Below, one piece after another: positions 1 through 4,771 of a DNA stretch of 5,124 nt (its first letter is position 1; each line of letters opens with the position of its first letter). The notes under the pieces were generated by a model, which worked only from the letters and a program-made list of their open reading frames with translations, did no database searches and was not told the origin of the DNA. A program made the translations under genes and the position numbers. The DNA lies in assembly GCA_900545745.1 (NCBI GenBank), contig URAD01000054.1:1-5124 (forward strand), given 5' to 3'. Source of the stretch: an uncultured Collinsella sp. Its GTDB lineage: Bacteria > Actinomycetota > Coriobacteriia > Coriobacteriales > Coriobacteriaceae.

Positions 1-506
1 TAGTCGATGGCATAGTTCACCGAGGACCGCACATCCGCCGAACAACCGACGGCGACAAACAGCACCAGCACGGCTTCGGCGCGCTCGGCAGGCATAAGCT
101 CTCCCGCCTGGGACAGACGATCGAGCGCGTTGCGATAGAGATTCGTATCCTGGTGACATTCCTCGAGCGCACGCACCATCGGTTCACCAGCGGGACCGCA
201 CACCATATTGATCACGGCCGTGGAGTCCATGGGATTGCGCTGGCGCAGTGCCAGCTGCGACATAATGCGCGCGGCCGAGGTCCCGTAATCGGCAAAGAAA
301 CGCTGCTGAAGCGTACCGACCGGCGCGCGAACGATAAAGCGCGAGACCCAGGAGCGATCGGCGGCCCGGCTCTGCGGGCTGCGGCCGTCGGCGAGCGGAC
401 GGGACGAAAGCACCAAGCCGCACAGCTCGATATGGCTCAGATGCGCTGCGCGCTTAAAGATGTCAAACATGGCCCCGCATGGGGTGAGCTCAACTTGAGA
501 TGCCAT
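1..506 (-). CDS. Hypothetical protein, third gene of the kinase cluster (3' end beyond window)
   Basis: An open frame from ATG at 506-504 to the left edge gives the first 168 residues with no stop. It is protein-like, with GC-rich third positions. I do not recognise the family. No signal peptide, membrane segment or metal motif is visible. It appears soluble and mostly helical, with stretches such as MFDIFKRAAHLSHIEL (13-28) and MVRALEECHQDTNLYRNALD (110-129), and a hydrophobic segment AVLVLFVAVGCSADV (145-159) too short and interrupted to call a membrane helix. The start is supported by AAGGAGG at 521-515, 8 nt upstream, which overlaps the last kinase codons. Only 3 bases separate the kinase stop from this ATG, so the two are very probably co-transcribed and translationally coupled. 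A role linked to the kinase, as substrate or regulator, is inferred from position only. Confidence 0.85.
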   Translation of the reverse strand, partial: MASQVELTPCGAMFDIFKRAAHLSHIELCGLVLSSRPLADGRSPQSRAADRSWVSRFIVRAPVGTLQQRFFADYGTSAARIMSQLALRQRNPMDSTAVINMVCGPAGEPMVRALEECHQDTNLYRNALDRLSQAGELMPAERAEAVLVLFVAVGCSADVRSSVNYAID

Positions 507-509
507 GAC

Positions 510-2354
510 CTAGGCCTCCTTGGTCGTAGAAATAGAATCGGACGATACTTCGACAGGTCCGCCAAAAGTACGGGCAGCTGCGGCTCCACCGGCAAGCGGA
601 GTCGCCATCTGGGCTTTTGTACGTCGCGGTGCCGAAACGGGAAGTTCAAAGGCAAAGCCCATCGCAAGCAAAAACCACGTAAGCGTATAGGTTGCAACCA
701 GAGCGGCAACAAGGTCGCCCATCACGGCGCGTTGGGAAAATACGCTACATGCAGCCACAACCAGCACCGGAACCTCGCAGGCAGAAAGCGCAAGCACACC
801 CTGCAGGAACCCCGAGCGCCGATCGCTCGCAAGTGCCCCCGCGGCAACGCCGGCTATGCCTGGTAGCGCCAACGCCAGTGCGGCAATAATACCCGGTAGC
901 GACCCAGACCACACGAGCGATCCCAAAGTCGCCGTCACGCGAGCGCCCGACGCCAGCAGCGCGGCCGAAACCACGACCACAGCCCAAACCACGCCACAGA
1001 CGACCGCCGCGCCGACCATCAGCGCGCGACGAACCGCGCGGCCGGACGCATCCATGGGGCACGGCGTGAGCGGCTCGCCGCGGAGCGAACGACCGACATT
1101 TTGCGCATAGTGGTCACAAAACGCCGAGAGCGCCGCCTCGACCGCCACCGGCTCGGGACGATCTTTTTGATGACTGGACAGACAGGCCATCACCACATCG
1201 AACAGCTGGGCATCGACAAACGCCAGCGCATCGCGTAGCTCCTCGGAATCCGGCTCAAGCCCCAACTGCTGGGCCTGCTCAGCCGCGGCGAGCGCCACAT
1301 CGGGCTCACGACGAAGCAGCTGAGTCAAATCGCAACCGGGCGCATGGGCACCAATGGGATAGTCGGGCCGCGTGTCCATCTTGAGACGGTAGGGGCTGGC
1401 GATGTCGCGCGTCTTTTTGCGCGAACCCGAGGTGCCCGAAGTGCTCGACGCAGCTTCGTATGGCGCGACGCCGGCAATGAGCTCGTAAACCGTGCTTGCC
1501 GCGGCATAGACGTCGATCGCCGGCGACATACGCAAAGCGCGCAGGTCGGGAATATCGTCGGTGAGCATCTCGGGCGGAGCGTAGGCCACCGTCGCGCGAC
1601 GCAGCGTGGCATAGCGCTCGGTAAAGGATGCCTTGCCGCCGGTACCGGCCACGGCCGACGCAGGCTCGAGCGCCAGCGACGAGCCAAAGTCGATCAGGCA
1701 CAGGTCAAAGGTGCCCTCGGCAAGCTGCCGGTCAAGCGGTAGACGCGCCGTACGCACCATAATATTAGCGGGCGAGATATCGCGATGGACAAAGCCCTCC
1801 CCCACCAGGCTCATGCGGCAGAGCAGGTCGAACAGGTCGCGCCCCAAGCGCGCCGCCACAAGCGGCGACAGACGGCCGGCATCGTCCACGGCAAAGCGCG
1901 AGCGCAAGCGGGCGAGCGTCTCGCCCTCGACCCATTCCATGACAATTGCAGGCACACCGTCGACCTCGCCCCAGCCATAGAGGCGGGGAAAGCCCTTAAG
2001 GCCCGAAAGGGCGCGATGGCATTCGTATTCCTCGCGAAACGCTGCCTTGAACTTGGCGACCAGCGCCTCGTGAGCGGCATCGTCATCAAACTCATCGCGC
2101 GTCGGCAAGATGAGCTGCTTGAGTGCCACGGCCTCGCCTTGGGCGTTGACGGCACGCGTCACGCGGCCGATACCGCCACGGCGCATGGTGGCATCGTCGG
2201 CAAACAGCATCGTAAAACGACGCAGATAGGCAGGCAGTTCGTCCTGACCGAGCGCAATGGCTGGCTCAAACCCGTCGACACGCGCCAAGCGCAGGCCGAC
2301 CATGGGATCGCGACCGAGTGATTGTGGTGTGGTGGATACAAGATCGGTCATCAT
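510..2354 (-). CDS. Membrane-anchored Ser/Thr protein kinase with four C-terminal transmembrane segments
   Basis: A 614-residue Hanks-type protein kinase that should transfer phosphate from ATP to Ser/Thr residues, with the kinase domain in the cytoplasm. Visible motifs, in order: a degenerate glycine loop RRGGIGRV (58-65), the ATP-anchoring lysine in AVALK (K79), an alpha-C helix with E108/E109, catalytic loop HRDISPANIM (190-199; D192, N197), DFG at 222-224, an APPE version of the APE motif (259-262), DVYAAASTVYELIAG (281-295), and KDRP (397-400). The catalytic loop has Ser194 where most Ser/Thr kinases have Lys. About 75 residues (301-375) are inserted before the final kinase helix. Hydrophobic segments at about 445-468, 484-508, 517-538 and 545-571 predict a four-helix membrane anchor, with a 40-residue cytoplasmic tail. 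No PASTA or other external domain is present, so sensing may depend on a partner. The start at 2354 overlaps an upstream in-frame stop (ATGA) and lacks a Shine-Dalgarno sequence. ATG at 2351 is an alternative start. Confidence 0.93.
   Translation of the reverse strand: MMTDLVSTTPQSLGRDPMVGLRLARVDGFEPAIALGQDELPAYLRRFTMLFADDATMRRGGIGRVTRAVNAQGEAVALKQLILPTRDEFDDDAAHEALVAKFKAAFREEYECHRALSGLKGFPRLYGWGEVDGVPAIVMEWVEGETLARLRSRFAVDDAGRLSPLVAARLGRDLFDLLCRMSLVGEGFVHRDISPANIMVRTARLPLDRQLAEGTFDLCLIDFGSSLALEPASAVAGTGGKASFTERYATLRRATVAYAPPEMLTDDIPDLRALRMSPAIDVYAAASTVYELIAGVAPYEAASSTSGTSGSRKKTRDIASPYRLKMDTRPDYPIGAHAPGCDLTQLLRREPDVALAAAEQAQQLGLEPDSEELRDALAFVDAQLFDVVMACLSSHQKDRPEPVAVEAALSAFCDHYAQNVGRSLRGEPLTPCPMDASGRAVRRALMVGAAVVCGVVWAVVVVSAALLASGARVTATLGSLVWSGSLPGIIAALALALPGIAGVAAGALASDRRSGFLQGVLALSACEVPVLVVAACSVFSQRAVMGDLVAALVATYTLTWFLLAMGFAFELPVSAPRRTKAQMATPLAGGAAAARTFGGPVEVSSDSISTTKEA
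515..521 (-). promoter_or_regulatory. Ribosome binding site of the gene starting at 506
   Basis: AAGGAGG on the minus strand, a perfect anti-16S match, lies 8 nt before the ATG at 506 and inside the final kinase codons (Lys-Glu-Ala). It fixes the start of the downstream gene, which is otherwise only known as a partial frame. Confidence 0.8.
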
Positions 2355-2449
2355 AGGGCAAGCGCCGCCACGTTATTGTTGAAGTTACCGAGCGCGACGT
2401 CATCATCGCCGTAATGGCCGACCCATTGACATAGGTTGGTGTAACAGCC
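2351..2449 (-). pseudogene. In-frame 3' extension beyond the UGA of the membrane-anchored protein
   Basis: After the UGA at 2452-2450 the same frame continues with 32 sense codons, beginning GCYTNLCQWVGHYG and ending NNNVAALAL, then a UGA at 2353-2351 that forms an ATGA overlap with the kinase ATG. Third positions are about two-thirds G or C, which suits coding sequence, and no gene in another frame accounts for the stretch. It looks like the original C-terminus of the upstream protein (301 codons in total, counting the UGA). It is cut off by a stop-gain (TGG or CGA to TGA would each be one transition), a sequencing error, or a recoded codon. Confidence 0.6.
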
Positions 2450-3256
2450 TCACAGATTGGCATACTGCTGATACCACTTTGACCGGGGCGAGAATGTCTG
2501 ACGACCGAACTCGGCTCGAATGACAAACATCTCCCCGACCAGGCTGTCGCACGGCCTGGGATCTCCCGTAGAGTTATAGGTCGAGACCACGTCATTGGCA
2601 CGAGAAACGTAGCCGTCGAGCATGTTGTACTTGGTCACAAGCCAACTGTGAATGCTCTCTTCCTCAGCAGCGGAAAGGCCACCGGAGTTTGCATCGTTGT
2701 CAGTGTTGCCGCCCGTCGAGCCGCCATTTCCAGACCCTCCGGTAGAGGAGCCCGACCCAGAGCCGCCGCTCGAACTCGACGAATTCGAGCCGGAGCCAGA
2801 AGTATCCGAGCTACCGGGCTTTCCGGACTGCTGGGCGTCCTGCTCCTTTTGCTGCTCGACCTTATTCACCGTTGCCGCCACGCTATTGTTGGACAACCGA
2901 TCGATGATCTTGGTGTTGGTGAGCACGATGGTTTTGCCATTGGCAAGCGTGACTTCGTTGTCCGGGGCCTCGGCGCCATCCGCATCGTCGGTGCCAAAAA
3001 CAATATGCGCGACCACACTTGCCCAAGCATATCCAGTCGTGGTGCCCAGATCACTTTTGACCTCATACCCAACGCGCGGCTCGCGTGCGGCATGCGCCTG
3101 CATCATGGACGGCACGGTCATGCCATAGGCAGAAACGCCAGCTATGACCAGCACCAGCGAGCACGACAGCAGTGCGTACGCCCGCGGTGCCAAGCCCAGT
3201 CGGCGTCGCATGCGCACCGCGGCGCCGTGCTTTATCTGAGTGCCACCGGGTCGCAT
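2450..3256 (-). CDS. Membrane-anchored protein with Gly/Ser-rich extracytoplasmic linker (possible sensor; ends at an in-frame UGA)
   Basis: A 268-residue protein of unknown family. An Arg-rich cytoplasmic N-terminus (R15, R17-R19, R25) precedes one hydrophobic helix at about 26-48, which should act as an uncleaved signal anchor with the C-terminus outside. Next come an exposed segment (50-140), a low-complexity linker of Gly, Ser, Thr and Asn (about 144-193), and a C-terminal part rich in charged and aromatic residues (194-268) with one Cys at 236. The start at 3256 is chosen because GGAGGA lies 6 nt upstream. A longer TTG-initiated frame from 3349 has no binding site and runs through a terminator hairpin. 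The frame ends in UGA (2452-2450), but the same frame stays open for 32 more coding-like codons to a UGA at 2353-2351 that overlaps the kinase start. The C-terminus may therefore be truncated by a nonsense mutation. It probably works with the kinase as an external sensor or scaffold; this is inferred from topology and gene order. Confidence 0.82.
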   Translation of the reverse strand: MRPGGTQIKHGAAVRMRRRLGLAPRAYALLSCSLVLVIAGVSAYGMTVPSMMQAHAAREPRVGYEVKSDLGTTTGYAWASVVAHIVFGTDDADGAEAPDNEVTLANGKTIVLTNTKIIDRLSNNSVAATVNKVEQQKEQDAQQSGKPGSSDTSGSGSNSSSSSGGSGSGSSTGGSGNGGSTGGNTDNDANSGGLSAAEEESIHSWLVTKYNMLDGYVSRANDVVSTYNSTGDPRPCDSLVGEMFVIRAEFGRQTFSPRSKWYQQYANL

Positions 3257-3260
3257 GCGT

Positions 3261-3268
3261 TCTCCTCC
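3261..3268 (-). promoter_or_regulatory. Ribosome binding site of the membrane-anchored protein
   Basis: GGAGGAGA on the minus strand, 4 nt before the ATG at 3256 (6 nt counted from GGAGGA). It decides this start over the in-frame TTG at 3349 and the ATG at 3313. It begins one base after the U-tract of the adjoining terminator-like hairpin. Confidence 0.8.
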
Positions 3269-3296
3269 AACAAAAACACGCCGCTCGGGAGCGGCG
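3269..3296 (-). terminator. Intrinsic terminator hairpin in the leader, directly before the ribosome binding site
   Basis: On the minus strand, CGCCGCT (3296-3290) and AGCGGCG (3285-3279) form a perfect 7-bp GC-rich stem around the loop CCCG, followed at once by TGTTTTTGTT (3278-3269). This is a textbook Rho-independent terminator. It could end readthrough from ybaB-recR. Because the ribosome binding site begins at 3268, no promoter fits between it and the gene, so it should also act on any transcript of the kinase cluster, as an attenuator. Confidence 0.72.
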
Positions 3297-3340
3297 CATT
3301 CATTCGAATCCATATTTGAGTGTATCAGCGAACCCAAAAG

Positions 3341-3350
3341 GTTGCGCAAC
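3341..3350. repeat. 10-bp perfect palindrome GTTGCGCAAC
   Basis: GTTGCGCAAC equals its own reverse complement. It lies about 85 bp upstream of the start at 3256. A one-mismatch copy, GTTGCACAAC, lies at 3414-3423. The pair may be operator half-sites for the kinase cluster; no regulator is identified. Confidence 0.4.
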
Positions 3351-3365
3351 GAATGGGCAAATTAA

Positions 3366-3385
3366 GGATGCGAGCGGAAGCATCC
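3366..3385. repeat. Small inverted repeat, possible partner of the leader terminator
   Basis: GGATGC (3366-3371) and GCATCC (3380-3385) form a 6-bp stem with an 8-nt loop. Bases 3371-3377 (CGAGCGG on the plus strand) are complementary to 3281-3287, which belong to one arm and the loop of the terminator. The two structures could compete in the minus-strand RNA. The match is short and could be chance. Confidence 0.3.
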
Positions 3386-3410
3386 ATGCGATAAGCGGAT
3401 ACGAAGCATC

Positions 3411-3426
3411 TTTGTTGCACAACAAA
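3411..3426. repeat. Inverted repeat TTTGTTG-CA-CAACAAA
   Basis: Perfect 7-bp arms (3411-3417 and 3420-3426) flank a 2-bp centre, as in an operator for a dimeric regulator. The core GTTGCACAAC resembles the palindrome at 3341-3350 with one difference. It is situated between recR and the kinase cluster. Confidence 0.4.
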
Positions 3427-3434
3427 CTCACAGT

Positions 3435-3464
3435 CGCACGGGGAAATTATGACTACCCCGTGCG
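3435..3464 (-). terminator. Hairpin downstream of recR, weak terminator candidate
   Basis: CGCACGGGG (3435-3443) and CCCCGTGCG (3456-3464) form a perfect 9-bp stem with a 12-nt AT-rich loop, 37 bases after the recR stop. On the minus strand it is followed by ACTGTGAGTTTGTTG, which is T-rich but has no uninterrupted U-tract, so it may instead stabilise the 3' end of the ybaB-recR mRNA. Its loop contains CATAAT on the minus strand, close to a -10 box, but no good -35 element lies at the right distance. Confidence 0.45.
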
Positions 3465-3501
3465 TCGCGAGGAAAACATACGGCAGGAGCAGGCTCGCCG
3501 C

Positions 3502-4098
3502 CTAGATCGCGCGGCGGGCCTCGATAGCGCGGCCAAGCGTAAGCTCGTCGGCATACTCCAAGTCGCCGCCCACGGGAAGGCCGCTCGCAAGACGCGATAC
3601 CTCAACGCCCAATGGCTTGATGGTGCGAGCAAGATAGCTCGCCGTGGTCTCGCCCTCAATATTGGGGTTGGTGGCGATAATGACCTCGTGGATGTCCTCG
3701 TGGCCCAGGCGCGCCAGCAGCTCGCGGATATGCAGCTGCTCGGGACCGATCTTGTCCATGGGGCTGATCACGCCGCCCAGCACATGGTACAGGCCATGGT
3801 AGCTGCCCGTGCGCTCGATTGCCTGGACGTCGCGTGGCTCGCCCACCACGCAGATGCGGGTGGTGTCGCGCATCGAATCCTGGCAGATGGAGCACTCGTC
3901 GGCCGTGGCGTAGTTAAAGCAACGGCTGCAAAAGTGGACCTCCTGCTTGACCTCCAGGATGGCCTCGGCCAGGCGGCGGGCCTCCTCGGCGTCAGCCTCC
4001 AACAGGTAATAGGCGATACGCTGGGCCGACTTGGGACCAATGCCCGGCAGACGGCCCAGCTCATCGAGCAGTTTTTGCAGACTGTGATTCGCACTCAT
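3502..4098 (-). CDS. recR: Recombination mediator protein RecR
   Basis: A 198-residue RecR of the usual length. It acts in the RecFOR pathway, binding DNA with RecO and helping RecA load onto SSB-coated single-stranded DNA at gaps. Visible in order: a helix-hairpin-helix DNA-binding region with RLPGIGPKSAQRIA (16-29), a four-cysteine zinc finger (C57, C60, C69, C72), a Toprim domain from about residue 80 (CVVGEPRDVQAIERTG, then ATNPNIEGETTASYL at 142-156), and the conserved C-terminal SRLASGLPVGGDLEYADELTLGRAIEARR (168-196). No key residue is missing. It begins 13 nt after the ybaB stop. No Shine-Dalgarno sequence is visible before the ATG at 4098, so translation may depend on ribosomes arriving from ybaB. 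The ybaB-recR order is common in bacteria. Confidence 0.97.
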   Translation of the reverse strand: MSANHSLQKLLDELGRLPGIGPKSAQRIAYYLLEADAEEARRLAEAILEVKQEVHFCSRCFNYATADECSICQDSMRDTTRICVVGEPRDVQAIERTGSYHGLYHVLGGVISPMDKIGPEQLHIRELLARLGHEDIHEVIIATNPNIEGETTASYLARTIKPLGVEVSRLASGLPVGGDLEYADELTLGRAIEARRAI

Positions 4099-4111
4099 GT
4101 ATATGCGTGTC

Positions 4112-4432
4112 TTAGAACGGCATGCCCGGGATGTTGAGGCCGCCGGTGATGGCGCCCATCTGCTTGTTGGCGAGCTCGTTGACGCCGCGGACGGCCTCGT
4201 TGACGGCAGCCATGATCATATCCTGCAGCATATCGACGTCCTCGGGATCGAGGGCATCGGGATCGATGGTGAGGTTGACGAGCTCCATCTCGCCGTTAAC
4301 GGTCACCTTGACCATGCCGCCGCCGGCAGAGGCGTCGACGGTCTGGGACTTGAGGTTCTCCTGCGCGGCGGCAAGCTGCTCCTGCATCTTGCGAGCCTGC
4401 TTCATCATCTGCTGCATGTTCATACCGGCCAT
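4112..4432 (-). CDS. ybaB: YbaB/EbfC family nucleoid-associated protein
   Basis: A 106-residue YbaB/EbfC protein, a small dimeric DNA-binding protein associated with the nucleoid in the cytoplasm. An N-terminal helix rich in Met, Gln and Lys (MQQMMKQARKMQEQLAAAQE, 6-25) leads into a beta segment with GGGMVKVTVNGEMELVNLTIDP (37-58), and then a C-terminal helix (about 65-92) with DMIMAAVNEAV. The tail is Gly- and Met-rich. This matches the family in length and pattern. The start at 4432 is supported by AAAGGAG at 4444-4438. ATGs at codons 4 and 6 are less well placed. It precedes recR by 13 nt in an evident operon. dnaX, often the gene before ybaB, is not present in the 690 bp available upstream. 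No clear promoter for the pair was found. Confidence 0.95.
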   Translation of the reverse strand: MAGMNMQQMMKQARKMQEQLAAAQENLKSQTVDASAGGGMVKVTVNGEMELVNLTIDPDALDPEDVDMLQDMIMAAVNEAVRGVNELANKQMGAITGGLNIPGMPF

Positions 4433-4437
4433 GATGG

Positions 4438-4459
4438 CTCCTTTACGTGCGGCCGCACG
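4438..4459 (-). promoter_or_regulatory. ybaB ribosome binding site with adjacent 14-bp palindrome
   Basis: AAAGGAG (4444-4438) lies 5 nt before the ybaB ATG. Two bases or fewer upstream, CGTGCGGCCGCACG (4446-4459) is a perfect palindrome that, in RNA, can fold into a 5-bp CGTGC/GCACG stem with a GGCC loop. It could limit access to the binding site or protect the 5' end. This is inferred from position only. Confidence 0.45.
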
Positions 4460-4594
4460 CCGAGCTGCAAGGGCAGCCGGAGCACGGCGGGACTTTCAAA
4501 CTCAAAAATCGTACCACGGCGCGCGGCGAGAGAGCGGGGCGGACGTGTTACCTCAGTCGATATACATGTCCTCCAATACAAACCGCACTCAAGG

Positions 4595-4629
4595 ATTATG
4601 CAAGGTCGAATTATGCAAGGTTGCATAAT
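4595..4629. repeat. Three-copy ATTATGCAA array (two direct, one inverted)
   Basis: The 12-mer ATTATGCAAGGT occurs at 4595-4606 and again at 4610-4621, a 15-bp period. The inverted copy TTGCATAAT follows at 4621-4629, so copies two and three form a perfect 9-bp-arm inverted repeat with a GG centre (4610-4629). Such an arrangement is typical of binding sites for a dimeric DNA-binding regulator. It lies about 165 bp upstream of ybaB and 100 bp upstream of the plus-strand promoter. Confidence 0.65.
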
Positions 4630-4659
4630 ATCGCACACTCAATCTAGTAGAGCCGAATC

Positions 4660-4696
4660 CGGCATTTCATGTGCGCCACTAAATAGCTAAATGCCG
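4660..4696. repeat. 8-bp-arm inverted repeat CGGCATTT/AAATGCCG
   Basis: CGGCATTT (4660-4667) and AAATGCCG (4689-4696) are exact reverse complements, 21 nt apart. The gap includes the left arm of the larger CATGTGCGCC repeat, so the two repeats interlock. Confidence 0.45.
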
Positions 4697-4722
4697 AACC
4701 GCTGCTCGAGGCGGCGCACATG
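4668..4722. repeat. 10-bp-arm inverted repeat CATGTGCGCC/GGCGCACATG
   Basis: Exact 10-bp arms at 4668-4677 and 4713-4722 are separated by 35 nt, with equivalent positions 45 bp apart. The right arm ends 9 bp before the TATAAT box and covers the usual -35 area of the plus-strand gene, as an operator would. A perfect 10-bp match at this distance is unlikely by chance. Confidence 0.5.
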
Positions 4723-4731
4723 GCGGCAGGG

Positions 4732-4737
4732 TATAAT
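4732..4737 (+). promoter_or_regulatory. -10 box (TATAAT) of the plus-strand membrane protein gene
   Basis: A perfect TATAAT lies 34 bases before the ATG at 4772, which would give a leader of about 28 nt. No TTGACA-like -35 is seen 16-18 bp upstream (4709-4714 reads AGGCGG), so this promoter probably needs an activator or is weak. An inverted-repeat arm occupies that position. Confidence 0.5.
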
Positions 4738-4771
4738 TTGATTGCCATAGATAGTAATTTGGAGGTGCCCC

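Larger units (their letters stand above)
4433..4771. other. Divergent intergenic region, 339 bp, with repeats and no convincing gene
   Basis: This stretch separates ybaB (minus) from the plus-strand gene at 4772. Frames crossing it are shadows or low-quality sequence without binding sites. No tRNA or SRP RNA signature was found by eye. It becomes clearly more AT-rich from about 4560 to 4700. It contains the 14-bp palindrome, the triple ATTATGCAA array, the CATGTGCGCC and CGGCATTT inverted repeats, and the TATAAT box, all listed separately. Much of it is probably regulatory. Confidence 0.6.

Noticed and set aside
153..866. 237-codon open frame on the plus strand
   Set aside because: It is antisense to the kinase and the gene at 506, both of which have strong motifs, binding sites or coupling. 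Long antisense frames are expected in GC-rich DNA, and its protein is Arg/His-rich and lacks family features.
2390..2452. Selenocysteine insertion at the UGA
   Set aside because: No convincing SECIS-type stem-loop is visible just after the UGA, and the residue is not in a CxxU or UxxC redox motif. A stop-gain is simpler.
2678..2827. Repetitive Gly/Ser-coding tract as a DNA repeat or CRISPR-like array
   Set aside because: The repetition is at the protein level (a flexible linker) with varied codons. There are no regular repeat-spacer units.
3257..3349. TTG start at 3349 for the membrane-anchored protein, adding 31 residues
   Set aside because: It has no Shine-Dalgarno sequence, and the added codons run through the terminator hairpin and the ribosome binding site of the start at 3256.
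3172..4137. 321-codon open frame on the plus strand
   Set aside because: It lies opposite recR and the start of the membrane-anchored protein. RecR is unmistakable, so this is a shadow frame, and it has no ribosome binding site.
4553..4577. Tiny leader frame (Met-Tyr-Ile-Asp) after GGAGG on the minus strand upstream of ybaB
   Set aside because: The spacing between GGAGG and ATG is only 2 bases and the frame is four codons, so it cannot be told from chance.
4097..4690. 197-codon open frame on the plus strand opposite ybaB
   Set aside because: It is a shadow of ybaB, rich in His, Leu and Gly. It crosses the repeat array with no protein-like pattern and no binding site.
4433..4771. A tRNA or SRP RNA gene between ybaB and the plus-strand gene
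   Set aside because: GGTTC- and GATTC-like bits occur, but no cloverleaf can be built, and the conserved SRP RNA core GGAAGCAGCC is absent.
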